Of a DNA stretch of 64,000 nt, positions 25,078-33,625 are shown one piece after another. How positions within the stretch are numbered: the stretch's first letter is position 1; each line of letters starts with the position of its first letter. The stretch lies in the NCBI GenBank assembly GCA_019639115.1, contig JAHBSM010000001.1:186001-250000 (forward strand), read 5' to 3'. Source of the stretch: Acidobacteriota bacterium (GTDB lineage: Bacteria > Acidobacteriota > Blastocatellia > Pyrinomonadales > Pyrinomonadaceae). The notes beneath the pieces are model-generated. The model saw nothing but the letters and a program-made list of their open reading frames with translations. It did no database searches and had not been told where the DNA came from. The position numbers were made by a program, and so were the translations under genes.

Positions 25078-25980
25078 TTACTGACCGGTCGCGGCCGGAG
25101 CCATCGGAGTGAAATTAGGCCGGCGAAAATATGCAGCCATCTCCAGCCTCAGGGCTACTACTTCGCCTCGAGTCTTTCCTTGCTGTCTTGCCGGAGCAGA
25201 CGAACCCGTCTGAGGCTGGACCGCTACCGGGAATCCGGTCGTCGGGTCGATCATTACGCCGCCCTTCGCGGCCGGTATCTCGCTCTGCGGGCCTGCTGCT
25301 GATCGTCCGTCCTGCGAATTGTCCTTTGATTTCTCTGAGTTCTCAGATGGTGCCAGCTCGACCGAACTGATCGAAATGAACTCGTTGCCGGTCTCGACCT
25401 CTCGGATGAATCGACGCAGATTCTGGTAGCTGCCTTCGAGTGTCATCGTAATATAGACTCCCGGAAAGAGGCTGCGAAACCGTTCGCGGCCACGTTCGGT
25501 CTCGCTTTGGTTCTTCTGGGCCTGATCTATCGTTTCAAGCGGCTGATAATCGGGTCCGGTCGTGTTGGTTAGGCCATAGGCTGCGATCAGGCCGTTTATC
25601 CGCTGATACAATGCCGAGCGTCCGTTGGCGGCTGCCGGCAGAAATCGCGTCTCAAAATCATCAGCCGATACCAGCAGCTTTGAAACCTGGTCCTGGGTCG
25701 ATGTGATCTCGCCGTAACGCGACCTGGCAGTGATCGCCTCGGCTTCGAGTCTATCGGCCTCGGCTCGGTTCTGCTGCAGTTCACGATTCGAAGGCACCAC
25801 AACCAAAAGATAGAGCAGCAACGAGAGAAGCAAAGCCGCGGCGGCGACGGAGACGGTCACGATCTCGGCGACTCCCCACATTCCGCCTGAGACCGTACGA
25901 GGACGCCGCTTTGCAAGCGTGGGGTCAACGCCCGACCGCTCGGTCGGTGGCTGTTCAGCAATCTGATCGAGCTCCGGCAT
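25078..25980 (-). CDS. PilO-like type IV pilus assembly protein
   Basis: 300 residues. A cytoplasmic stretch of ~40 residues with PLxxR-type basic residues, a membrane helix (about 42-65, VTVSVAAAALLLSLLLYLLVVV), a coiled-coil (SNRELQQNRAEADRLEAEAITARSRY), and a periplasmic ferredoxin-like region (LFPGVYITMTLEGSYQNLRRFI ... EFISISSVEL) match the PilO topology. The C-terminal ~90 residues are Ser/Pro-rich, unusually long. It lies directly downstream of the PilN-like gene (stop and start overlap by one base). Confidence 0.8.
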   Translation of the reverse strand: MPELDQIAEQPPTERSGVDPTLAKRRPRTVSGGMWGVAEIVTVSVAAAALLLSLLLYLLVVVPSNRELQQNRAEADRLEAEAITARSRYGEITSTQDQVSKLLVSADDFETRFLPAAANGRSALYQRINGLIAAYGLTNTTGPDYQPLETIDQAQKNQSETERGRERFRSLFPGVYITMTLEGSYQNLRRFIREVETGNEFISISSVELAPSENSEKSKDNSQDGRSAAGPQSEIPAAKGGVMIDPTTGFPVAVQPQTGSSAPARQQGKTRGEVVALRLEMAAYFRRPNFTPMAPAATGQ

Positions 25981-26603
25981 TACCGATCGCCTCCATTCGT
26001 GTTCATTGCGACATCCGAAGCGGCCGACGGCTGGTAATTAGGCGTGTAGATCACGCGGAAAGTGAACTCGCTGTAGGTCATCCGGTCGGATTTCTGGAGG
26101 TCCTGGCCTCTGAGCTCTGGTTGGAAGAGGCCGGTGTTCTGCATATTACGTATCAGCGTATCGACCGAAGCGTAGTCGCGGCTCAAGACCGCGAGCTCGA
26201 GATCGGCCTTGATCTTCGCACCGTCGTTGTAGATGTTGTTGACAACTATTCTGGAAGCCGAGACGCTGCCGGGCAGCACGGATTCGAGATCGGCGAAGAG
26301 CCGCGACCATCCAAATTGTTTGTTCGCGACCAGCCTATGCGACGCCGACAAGATCGCCTTCTGGTCAGGGGTCAACTGCTGCTGCACCTTTTCGCCTTCG
26401 CCTTTTAAGCGGGAGATCTCGGCATTGGCCGTATTGATCCTTTCGGCCTGTATCTTATTGACGTCTGAATTTTGCTTTAGCCAGATCAAACAGACGACGA
26501 CAAGCAGGGCTGCGACACCGGCCAGCAACGTTGCCGTCAAATAAGGTAATACACGATTGCGAAACGGCCGTGTAGCGAGATTAAGATCGGTCAGGATCGA
26601 CAA
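25980..26603 (-). CDS. PilN-like type IV pilus assembly protein
   Basis: 207 residues. Opens with the PilN signature LTDLNLATRPFRNR, followed by one membrane helix (about 20-42) and a periplasmic coiled-coil (VNKIQAERINTANAEISRLKGEGEKVQQQL), then the ferredoxin-like core (WSRLFADLESVLPGSVSASRIVVNNIYND ... YASVDTLIRNMQNTGLFQ). In a complete system PilN binds the cytoplasmic actin-like PilM through the conserved N-terminal motif; pilM is not adjacent here. First gene of the cluster. Confidence 0.86.
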   Translation of the reverse strand: MSILTDLNLATRPFRNRVLPYLTATLLAGVAALLVVVCLIWLKQNSDVNKIQAERINTANAEISRLKGEGEKVQQQLTPDQKAILSASHRLVANKQFGWSRLFADLESVLPGSVSASRIVVNNIYNDGAKIKADLELAVLSRDYASVDTLIRNMQNTGLFQPELRGQDLQKSDRMTYSEFTFRVIYTPNYQPSAASDVAMNTNGGDR

Positions 26604-26710
26604 AACTTTGAACGGAACTCCTCGAAAAACTCAAACGTCAATATTATCACGAAGGTTCGCGATTGGCTTTTCACGCGCCGGACCCGGGAATTGTTGCAAA
26701 TTCAGGCCGA

Positions 26711-27127
26711 TCACCGAAGACGGCCCGGGACCGATAGATACATCATCACGAGCATCACCAGGAAGTATGGAACCAGCACTGCGGCGCCTGCATAATCCTT
26801 GGCAATACGTTGGCCAAAGAATAGTGCGGTGATCGTCGCGGCCCCCAGAACGGCCGCCCAGAATATGACCTCGAGTCCGCCGGTAATTAGGTAATAAACG
26901 ACACCGCCGGCCGCCAGCATCGATGTCAGGATCTCAAGTACGGTGATCTGGAACAACAACAGCGGCACCAGACCGGCCAGAAATGTTTTAGAGAAATGGC
27001 CTTGGAGCCATTCAAGGTTCCCCTGACGATCAAATACCTTGTCAAACCCCGATTGAGCGAACAAGATCGCCGTGAACATTGCGGCAAACAGAACCGGAAG
27101 GTCTCGCAGAAGGATATTGATCTCCAT
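26711..27127 (-). CDS. DoxX-like family membrane protein
   Basis: 138 residues with four hydrophobic segments, about 8-26, 50-72, 80-100 and 112-132. The first part (AMFTAILFAQSGFDKVFDRQGNLEWLQGHF) matches the F-x-x-S-G-x-x-K start of DoxX proteins, a four-helix membrane family with roles in redox balance. Its stop codon lies close to the aminopeptidase gene start (two bases between the pair), so the two are probably co-transcribed. Specific function is unknown. Confidence 0.72.
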   Translation of the reverse strand: MEINILLRDLPVLFAAMFTAILFAQSGFDKVFDRQGNLEWLQGHFSKTFLAGLVPLLLFQITVLEILTSMLAAGGVVYYLITGGLEVIFWAAVLGAATITALFFGQRIAKDYAGAAVLVPYFLVMLVMMYLSVPGRLR

Positions 27128-27129
27128 TG

Positions 27130-28440
27130 TTATTTCCGTTTGTCGGACGCCATCAGAGCCTCGATCTCGTCGGCTTCCTTAGTTACCTTGGCCGTCAGGT
27201 TGACGTTGCCGTCCTTTGTAACGAGAACATCGTCCTCGATCCGTATGCCGATGCCACGGTATTTTGCCGGAGCAGATCTGTCATCTGGCGGGACGTATAT
27301 GCCGGGTTCGACCGTCAGCACCATTCCGACGGCATAAGGCCGTGACTGTTTTGCCTGCTGATCGACGTAATAGCGACCGGCATCGTGAACGTCGAGGCCG
27401 AGCCAATGTCCGACGCCGTGCATATAATATTTCAGATAGGCCTTTTTCTTGATCAGGTCCCTGGTCTTTCCCTTGAGCAGGCCGAGCTGTTTCATCCCTT
27501 CTGTCAGCAGTTCGATCGAGTATTCCTGCCGCTTCAAGTGCGTATTGCCAACTACGGTAAAATCGACGCATTTTTTCTGTACGTCCAGAACCACGTCATA
27601 CACTTCACGCTGTGCCTTCGTAAATTTGCCGTTGACCGGAAAGGTCCGCGTTATATCGCTGGCGTAGCCCTCGTACTCCGCTCCGGCGTCTATCAGGAGC
27701 AGGTCTCCGTCCTTGAGCGGCATATTGTTCTCGACGTAATGCAATATGGTCGCGTTGTCGCCGCCGCCAATTATCGAATTGTAGGCGACGCCGCTCGCGC
27801 CTTGATCTTTCATATAGGCTTCCATCAGAGCCTCGACCTGCGATTCGTTCATCCCGGGCTTGACGCTTCGCATCGCCAGCACGTGCGCTTCGGCCGCGAT
27901 GTCCGCAGCTTTCTGCATCAGCTTGGCCTCGGCGGCTGATTTATGAAGCCGCATCTCGCCGGTAATGATCGTCGGGTCCTTGATCGTGTGCGGAGGATAA
28001 GCGCTCTTGAGCCGTCGAACCCGCTGCTCGGTAAAGTAGCCAAGTAGCGTCCGATCGAGTTCGTTGTCGGCGGCAAAACGATAATACAGCACGTCCTTGC
28101 CGTCCATGATCTTACCTAGATCGGCGGCAAACCGTTCGATCGGATAAGCCTTGTCGGCACCGTAGTTCTTCACCGCACCTTCGACCCCCTGGCGCCGTCC
28201 GAACCATGTTTCCATCAGCGGGTCCCGCGGCCTGACGTAAAGAGTGTAGGGCCGTTTGGCTCCGGGTGTGATCACCGCGATCGCGTCGGGTTCGGGAAAT
28301 CCGGTCAGATACCGGAAATCCGAATCCTGGCGAAACTTGTATTCCGTATCATAGCTCCGGGTCTTTTCATGGGCGGCCGGAATAATGGCAACCGAATTGT
28401 CGTCAAGTTGTTCGATGAATCTTTTCAGTTGAGAACGCAT
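27130..28440 (-). CDS. pepP: Xaa-Pro aminopeptidase (M24B)
   Basis: 436 residues, the normal length of PepP. The N-terminal domain (ALQREx-like start MRSQLKRFIEQLDDNSVAII ... DTEYKFRQDSDFRYLTGFPEPDA) is the AMP_N domain, whose RQDSDFRYLTG motif is invariant. The C-terminal pita-bread domain carries the metal ligands D (LIDAGAEYEGYASD), D (DITRTFPVNG), H (HGVGHWLGLDVHD), E (LTVEPGIY) and E (RIEDDVLVT). It releases N-terminal residues next to proline, with two Mn2+ or Zn2+ ions. Cytoplasmic. The symbol follows AMP_N-type homologues. Confidence 0.95.
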   Translation of the reverse strand: MRSQLKRFIEQLDDNSVAIIPAAHEKTRSYDTEYKFRQDSDFRYLTGFPEPDAIAVITPGAKRPYTLYVRPRDPLMETWFGRRQGVEGAVKNYGADKAYPIERFAADLGKIMDGKDVLYYRFAADNELDRTLLGYFTEQRVRRLKSAYPPHTIKDPTIITGEMRLHKSAAEAKLMQKAADIAAEAHVLAMRSVKPGMNESQVEALMEAYMKDQGASGVAYNSIIGGGDNATILHYVENNMPLKDGDLLLIDAGAEYEGYASDITRTFPVNGKFTKAQREVYDVVLDVQKKCVDFTVVGNTHLKRQEYSIELLTEGMKQLGLLKGKTRDLIKKKAYLKYYMHGVGHWLGLDVHDAGRYYVDQQAKQSRPYAVGMVLTVEPGIYVPPDDRSAPAKYRGIGIRIEDDVLVTKDGNVNLTAKVTKEADEIEALMASDKRK

Positions 28441-28541
28441 AATATCGGGATTCTATCGCAAAATCCTGCGCATTTCAGAGATATCTCCAATTAGTTCTGG
28501 ACGCGCGTGCGAGAATCGATAGGTTCGTTCGTTCCAATGTA

Positions 28542-28563
28542 GTGAATTACTGCAATAATTCAC
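28542..28563. promoter_or_regulatory. Perfect 8-6-8 inverted repeat upstream of an exported-protein gene
   Basis: GTGAATTA and TAATTCAC (28542-28549, 28556-28563) with a six-base spacer CTGCAA, 33 bases before the ATG at 28596. An AATAAT-type -10 (28553-28558) overlaps the right arm, so this may be an operator. It lies in the divergent region between pepP and the unknown three-gene group. Confidence 0.45.
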
Positions 28564-28595
28564 GCGATTTCATATCCGAAACAAGGAGATACGTT

Positions 28596-29201
28596 ATGAA
28601 AAGAATGATATTGCTGTCCGTATTGCTGGCACTCGCAGCGGTCACTGCTTTCGCGGACATTGCCCGTCCTGACCGAACGCCCAACAGTACGCGGAAACCA
28701 AAACTTGGTACCGAAGCGACGTTGAGGATCAAGATCGACCGAAACGCCACAGAGGCCAAGCTGATCATCCCAAAGTCCAAGTTGAAACAGCTCCGAGCGG
28801 AGCTCGATCAGGCCGACGATGATAACGCCCAGGCCTCGACCGATAGCCTCGGCAGCGGGACCCAGCGGCTGCAGACCATAATGGGTGGTTTCTTTCTGAG
28901 CCTTTCCGTTGTATTCGGCGGATTTTGGGTCGCCAGAAAAAAAGGCGGCAAAGGCGGTCAGGCTGCGGCATTGATCGCGGTCGCGGGTGCGTCGGCCGCA
29001 GCCGTCTCGGTCGTTTATGCAAATGTAGGCCCGCCGCCGGCAGCGCGATCGATCACGAGCAAGCTGTTCGATCAGAAGATCATACGGCCATATAATTTTG
29101 CCGAGGGCAAGATAATGATCGAGACCGGCGACGGCGAAACCTATCAGCTTATCGTGCCTGACGCGGGCGACGGTCCCGAATCCGAAAGGCCGAACGACTA
29201 A
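28596..29201 (+). CDS. Exported membrane-anchored protein of unknown function
   Basis: 201 residues from the ATG at 28596, which has a strong AAGGAGAT site; the frame is open to 28542 without one. A signal peptide (residues 1-20, ending TAFA) precedes a polar segment with TEATLRIKIDRNATEAKLIIPKSKLKQLRAEL. One membrane helix lies near residues 95-112 (FFLSLSVVFGGFWVA), then a second hydrophobic stretch (AALIAVAGASAAAVSVV). A C-terminal part (FDQKIIRPYNFAEGKIMIETGDGETYQLIVP) looks beta-rich. No family recognised. First gene of a three-gene group with 29210 and 30240. Confidence 0.75.
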   Translation: MKRMILLSVLLALAAVTAFADIARPDRTPNSTRKPKLGTEATLRIKIDRNATEAKLIIPKSKLKQLRAELDQADDDNAQASTDSLGSGTQRLQTIMGGFFLSLSVVFGGFWVARKKGGKGGQAAALIAVAGASAAAVSVVYANVGPPPAARSITSKLFDQKIIRPYNFAEGKIMIETGDGETYQLIVPDAGDGPESERPND

Positions 29202-29209
29202 GCCGCGCA

Positions 29210-30226
29210 ATGCAGGAACTACGCCGCGAGATCACCGTCACCCGGTGGGAACTAACGTCGAGCCAGACACTATTTGCCGGCTTCGTTGCGGCGTGCGCTC
29301 TTGGCGCCGCCGCGATCGGTTCATTCCCGCTCGAGGCGTCGATCGTGACGATATTCTTATTTGCCGGTATCCATAATTTTATGGAGTTCCGGTATTTCGT
29401 CGCTCGAATGCCTGTTCGCTGGGGAAGGTCGAGGACGTTCTACACTGTCGGCATCGGGGGAGTCCTTGTTCTGACAGCTGGCTATCTGACGCTCTATTTT
29501 GCCAGCGGCAACTGGCTCTGGAGCGAGACCGGCTGGGCGGCTTTTTCCGCTGTTTGGAATACAGCCCTGATCGTGTGGGTAGGGTGGTTGTTCCATTTGC
29601 GAGGCAGGCAGAGGCCGGGGACCGATTGGTCCTGGGCGTTCCCCGCGGCATTTCTGCTTGCGGCGGCGGCATGGATAGTTCCATTGTATTGGTCTCTGGC
29701 CCTCGTATATCTTCACCCATTCATCGCGATGTGGTTCCTCGATCGTCAGATCCGGCGATCGCGGCCGCAATGGCTGCGTGCCTATCGAGCTTGTCTCATG
29801 TCGGTGCCGGTATTCGTCGCGATCATCTGGATCGCACTCTGGGACCGGCCAGCGTTATCGGAAGAAACGAACCTGTTCTGGCGCATAGCGCAGCATGCAG
29901 GCAGCGGGATATTGCCGGGCATTTCGAGCCATGTGCTGGTCGCGACCCACGTGTTTCTCGAGTCGATCCACTATTTCGTGTGGATACTGCTGATACCGCT
30001 CGTCGATCGCCGCGCGATACCATGGCGCCTCGGTGACATTCCTTTGGCAGCGAATCGGTCAGGATATCCGCGGCTTGTGGCCGGAGCTCTGGTAGTGAGT
30101 CTTAGTCTGGTATTTGTGTTCTGGGCTGGATTCGGCTTGGATTACGCGGCGACGCGCGACATCTATTTCGCGTTCGCGATCGCCCACGTGATGGCCGAGT
30201 TTCCGTTCCTTATCAAGATGTTGTGA
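29210..30226 (+). CDS. Polytopic membrane protein with conserved-looking His/Glu clusters
   Basis: 338 residues and about nine hydrophobic segments. Intramembrane His and Glu residues appear in a repeating way: GIHNFMEFRYF (about residue 60), HVLVATHVFLESIHYFVW (about 250), and AIAHVMAEFPFL at the C-terminus. Such H/E groups in membrane helices resemble metal-binding oxygenases or the Brp/Blh-like carotenoid-cleaving family, but I could not confirm any family. It begins eight bases after the preceding exported protein, so the two are probably translated from one mRNA. Possible metal-dependent membrane enzyme (inference). Confidence 0.75.
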   Translation: MQELRREITVTRWELTSSQTLFAGFVAACALGAAAIGSFPLEASIVTIFLFAGIHNFMEFRYFVARMPVRWGRSRTFYTVGIGGVLVLTAGYLTLYFASGNWLWSETGWAAFSAVWNTALIVWVGWLFHLRGRQRPGTDWSWAFPAAFLLAAAAWIVPLYWSLALVYLHPFIAMWFLDRQIRRSRPQWLRAYRACLMSVPVFVAIIWIALWDRPALSEETNLFWRIAQHAGSGILPGISSHVLVATHVFLESIHYFVWILLIPLVDRRAIPWRLGDIPLAANRSGYPRLVAGALVVSLSLVFVFWAGFGLDYAATRDIYFAFAIAHVMAEFPFLIKML

Positions 30227-30239
30227 ATCTCAGCGACAG

Positions 30240-30674
30240 ATGATCCTTTTTGACGAAGTCGATTTTGTTCAGACGCAGAACTTGCCGCTTGGTGAGCTTT
30301 GGCGTTTTATGCCGCTCGGTTATTTGGTCACCATATTGATCGAGACGCCGATACTCTTGCTCGGCCTTTCGAGTCGAGTCACTGTGAGGCAAAAGCTCTG
30401 GTGCGGCGTTTGGCTGACTGCCTGTACGTATCCGATCGTAGTGCTTGTGCTTCCCGCATTGCTATACGGATACTCGCGGATACTTTATCTAGCTGTCGCT
30501 GAGACCTTCGCCCCGGTTGCCGAGTGCGCCCTTTTCTGGCTCGCTTTCCGTAACCGCGAAGATCTGACGCGATCCGACTGGATACGGAACATGGTCGCGA
30601 TCATCGCGGCCAATCTGGCATCATTCGGCCTAGGCGAAGTGCTGAACAGTTACGGTTGGTTTGGGTTGGTCTGA
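30240..30674 (+). CDS. Small polytopic membrane protein of unknown function
   Basis: 144 residues with four hydrophobic segments (about residues 22-42, 52-78, 84-106, 122-140). No family recognised. A stretch near the C-terminus, WIRNMVAIIAANLASFGLGEVLNSYGW, ends in a Trp-containing loop. It follows the His-rich membrane protein by 13 bases and precedes queE by 15 bases, so all four genes may be in one operon, though queE has its own clear function. Confidence 0.68.
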   Translation: MILFDEVDFVQTQNLPLGELWRFMPLGYLVTILIETPILLLGLSSRVTVRQKLWCGVWLTACTYPIVVLVLPALLYGYSRILYLAVAETFAPVAECALFWLAFRNREDLTRSDWIRNMVAIIAANLASFGLGEVLNSYGWFGLV

Positions 30675-30689
30675 TCCAAAACACAGAAG

Positions 30690-31334
30690 GTGGAATTGCG
30701 GATCACCGAGATCTTTCTCTCCGTACAGGGCGAATCATCGCACGCCGGGCGGCCCTGCGCGTTCGTGCGCTTGACCGGCTGCCCGATGCGGTGCGTTTGG
30801 TGCGACAGCGAGTACACGTTCACCGGCGGCGATCGAATGACGTTCGCTCAATTATTCGAAAAGCTCGATAAATACGGCTGCAGCCTAGTCGAGGTCACCG
30901 GCGGCGAGCCGCTCGCTCAGAAGGCCGTATTTCCGTTTATAACAGAGCTCTGCGACCGCGGTTACGAGGTCCTCATCGAGACCGGCGGTTATGTTGCGAC
31001 CGACGATGTCGATCCGCGTGCTTCGATCATCCTCGATATCAAATGTCCGGCCTCAGGTGAAGCCGAACGCAACCACTGGCCAAATCTTGAGCGCCTGCGG
31101 CGCGATTCTGACGAAGTGAAATTCGTAGTTGCCGACCTGGCGGACTGGGCATTTGCTAAGGACGTAATTGCGAGATACGACCTGACGAACAAAGCCAAAG
31201 AGATCTTGATCTCTCCCGTTCACGGTATCGACATGCGTCCGATTGCCGAGGCTGTAGCACAAAGCGGCCTTGGCGTTCGTCTCAATCTGCAGCTCCACAA
31301 ATACATTTGGGGAGCGGACGTAAGGGGCGTATAG
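30690..31334 (+). CDS. queE: 7-carboxy-7-deazaguanine synthase QueE
   Basis: 214 residues, GTG start (MELRITEIFLSVQGE). The radical SAM cluster is CPMRCVWC (C31, C35, C38), within FVRLTGCPMRCVWCDSEYTF, the QueE signature, followed by EVTGGEPL, the SAM GGE motif. QueE rearranges 6-carboxytetrahydropterin to 7-carboxy-7-deazaguanine in the queuosine pathway. QueC is encoded 530 bases downstream and QueF at 53.5 kb; queD is not in the window. Confidence 0.95.
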   Translation: MELRITEIFLSVQGESSHAGRPCAFVRLTGCPMRCVWCDSEYTFTGGDRMTFAQLFEKLDKYGCSLVEVTGGEPLAQKAVFPFITELCDRGYEVLIETGGYVATDDVDPRASIILDIKCPASGEAERNHWPNLERLRRDSDEVKFVVADLADWAFAKDVIARYDLTNKAKEILISPVHGIDMRPIAEAVAQSGLGVRLNLQLHKYIWGADVRGV

Positions 31335-31337
31335 AGA

Positions 31338-31820
31338 TCAGCGGTCGGTAGATCTCTCGACAGTTACGTGCGAGGGCTCAGCGAATTCAGCCTTCGCAGG
31401 GATCGGATCAGCGATGAGTCTCTCAGTTTTGGTCGCGATCTCTGACGGTTTCGGCCCGATCGAGTAGGACGCTCGGCGCGTACCGGGAAACATTTTTGGA
31501 AACTTAAAGAAAAAGAAAGCCAGCGATCCTAAGAGTCCACAACCGGTAAGTGCAGCCCACATCAGAGCCGTTGCACCGATGATCTCGGCTTTGTATGTTC
31601 CGACCGCATACATCATCGTCGAAAGCGCTACGACAAAAGCCATTCCGAGCGATATGCGCCCGAGATTCTCAAAGAGTTTTTGCCGACGGAAATATTGGGC
31701 ATACTCCTCGGTGGAGAACTGCTCTCTGAGGTTCCGCAGCACGCTTTCGAGATCGAGGCCGCATGCTCGACAATACTTTTGGGCTGAAATATCCTGTTTA
31801 CCGCACATCGGGCAGTACAT
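31338..31820 (-). CDS. Zinc-ribbon membrane protein of unknown function
   Basis: 160 residues. N-terminal zinc ribbon with C3, C6, C17 and C20 (CPMC and CRAC), a charged helix (SVLRNLREQFSTEEYAQYFRRQ), then two hydrophobic segments (about 55-75 and 82-105) and a polar C-terminal tail of ~45 residues. The architecture is common in Acidobacteria-type genomes but without assigned function. It is encoded between queE and queC on the opposite strand. Confidence 0.72.
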   Translation of the reverse strand: MYCPMCGKQDISAQKYCRACGLDLESVLRNLREQFSTEEYAQYFRRQKLFENLGRISLGMAFVVALSTMMYAVGTYKAEIIGATALMWAALTGCGLLGSLAFFFFKFPKMFPGTRRASYSIGPKPSEIATKTERLIADPIPAKAEFAEPSHVTVERSTDR

Positions 31821-31863
31821 AATTCGTGGCCCTCGCTTATAAGATCATACGCGGATCTGACAT

Positions 31864-32553
31864 ATGACGTTCGATAAATCGTCAAAAACGATCGTCCTCG
31901 TCTCGGGCGGGATGGATTCATGCGTCACGGCGGCGATAGCTGCCGGCGAATCGGCCGAGACCGCATTCTTGCATATAAACTACGGCCAGCGAACTGAAGA
32001 ACGCGAGCGGCAGGCGTTCAACGACATCGCCGACCACTATCGCGTTAAGGAACGGCTCGAGATCTCGATCGAGCATCTCGCAAAGATCGGCGGCTCGTCG
32101 CTGACGGACGAGCAGATCGCGGTCAGCGAAGCCGACCTCGTATCAAAGGAAATACCGACGAGCTACGTCCCGTTTCGCAATGCAAATATGCTCGCGATAG
32201 CCGTGAGTTGGGCCGAGGTCATCAGTGCTGACGCGATCTATATCGGCGCGGTCGCCGAAGACTCGAGCGGTTATCCCGACTGCCGGCCCGAGTTTTACGA
32301 GGCGTTTCAAAAAGTGATCGACACCGGCACCAAACCCGACACACGTATCGAGGTCCGAACGCCGATCATTGCGCTAACAAAAGCAGACATTGTGAAAAAA
32401 GGCATCGAACTGGATGCACCGCTCCATCTTACGTGGTCTTGTTACCGATCGAATGAACTCGCGTGCGGCACGTGTGACTCGTGTGCATTGCGGCTTCGCG
32501 GATTTGAACTGGCCGGCGAACAGGATCCCATCGCCTATTCTTTGCCCGCTTGA
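31864..32553 (+). CDS. queC: 7-cyano-7-deazaguanine synthase QueC
   Basis: 229 residues. The PP-loop ATP pyrophosphatase motif is VLVSGGMDSC (residues 11-20), and the C-terminal zinc site is SCYRSNELACGTCDSC, with the Cys spacing C-x8-C-x2-C-x2-C of QueC. It converts 7-carboxy-7-deazaguanine to preQ0 with ATP and ammonia. Substrate-recognition loops PDCRPEFYEAFQ are typical. The end overlaps the convergent membrane-protein gene by 19 bases. Confidence 0.95.
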   Translation: MTFDKSSKTIVLVSGGMDSCVTAAIAAGESAETAFLHINYGQRTEERERQAFNDIADHYRVKERLEISIEHLAKIGGSSLTDEQIAVSEADLVSKEIPTSYVPFRNANMLAIAVSWAEVISADAIYIGAVAEDSSGYPDCRPEFYEAFQKVIDTGTKPDTRIEVRTPIIALTKADIVKKGIELDAPLHLTWSCYRSNELACGTCDSCALRLRGFELAGEQDPIAYSLPA

Positions 32554-33203
32554 TCGGCTGAGTTGCGCAGGATCTCAAGCTCTGCGATCTTTGCCCTAAG
32601 CCGGGCGATCTCGGCATCGATAGTTTCGACGGTGCGTTCAGTGGAACTCAATTTATGAAAGATCGGGGTGGTGACCGTAACTGCACCGATGATGATCGAG
32701 ATGACGCCCATCGTGCGCGCAAGCCACGAATCCGAAGGGTCGATATCTGCCCATAAGATCCACAGTATGATCGCGGTAAGTGTCCATATGGCGACATATC
32801 CGATCATTCGGGCCCATGCAAATCGCCGATCCAGATCAGCCAGCGACAGCAGCGAAACAAGAGCGCAAGCGGCCGCGAGGAGCGTCGCTGACATTACGGA
32901 ATGGACGAAGACCTCAGCCGAAGGGTCAAACCTGCTCCATAACATGATCATCCAAAGTGCGGCCGAAATGATCGCAGTAACCACACCTGCGATCGGAATG
33001 ACAAATCCTTCTCGAGCATCGAGGCTTGCTCCGCATGCGAGCCCTAATATCGAAGTTGTCGTCACGATCAATGCGGTCAACAGGACCCGAGTCTCAAACT
33101 CGCCAAAATCGCCCAGGATCAATACCCCGATACCGAAAAGCGCGCTGACCGCTACCGAAGCTATCAATAAATAGAGAAAGAACTTTTTCGTGCTCATCAC
33201 CAT
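32535..33203 (-). CDS. Multi-helix membrane protein of unknown function
   Basis: 222 residues from the ATG at 33201-33203; an ATG two codons later is also possible, and AAAGGAG lies about 16 bases upstream. Six hydrophobic segments are followed by a C-terminal coiled-coil (VETIDAEIARLRAKIAELEILRNSADQ). No family recognised. Its 3' end runs into queC on the opposite strand. Confidence 0.7.
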   Translation of the reverse strand: MVMSTKKFFLYLLIASVAVSALFGIGVLILGDFGEFETRVLLTALIVTTTSILGLACGASLDAREGFVIPIAGVVTAIISAALWMIMLWSRFDPSAEVFVHSVMSATLLAAACALVSLLSLADLDRRFAWARMIGYVAIWTLTAIILWILWADIDPSDSWLARTMGVISIIIGAVTVTTPIFHKLSSTERTVETIDAEIARLRAKIAELEILRNSADQAGKE

Positions 33204-33262
33204 AGACGCGGGTATCTTGCTCCTTTCTGCTTCGCGTTGCAATGTAATAGAATCGGTTCGAA

Positions 33263-33598
33263 ATGGGCGCAAACTTGGCCTCAGCCATGATCACGTCGTT
33301 GTTCTCCTTTGCCGCCTTGGTGGTGATGACGGTCTTCTCGCTACTTGCGATGAACGGATTCAGCGAGCGGGAGGCCAACTATGGCTTGATCGTGTTCTGG
33401 ATATTGGGATCGATCGGTGTCCTCATACTCTTCGCGGCCGCGTTCGTCGTGGTTCCGAGGCTCGTCAAGCGAGGCTACGGCAGAGCTGCGGCGGCCGCGA
33501 TCGTGGCTGTTGGAGGAACGGTACTTGGCGGGGTCTTGTCTATCGATTTGACATTTGTTTGCATTGGCGTCGCCCTGATAACGCGCAATTATCTCTGA
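33263..33598 (+). CDS. Small membrane protein, frame stays coding-like after the TGA
   Basis: 111 residues with three hydrophobic segments (about 8-30, 45-65, 80-105). A TAGAAT box ends nine bases before the ATG, suggesting a leaderless mRNA. No family recognised. The stop TGA at 33596-33598 is followed in the same frame by 65 codons of native-looking codon use, ending in TAA at 33794-33796; see the finding and the next entry. Confidence 0.65.
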   Translation: MGANLASAMITSLFSFAALVVMTVFSLLAMNGFSEREANYGLIVFWILGSIGVLILFAAAFVVVPRLVKRGYGRAAAAAIVAVGGTVLGGVLSIDLTFVCIGVALITRNYL

Positions 33599-33625
33599 AC
33601 CTACGGGCCATCGGATCCGCAGGCC

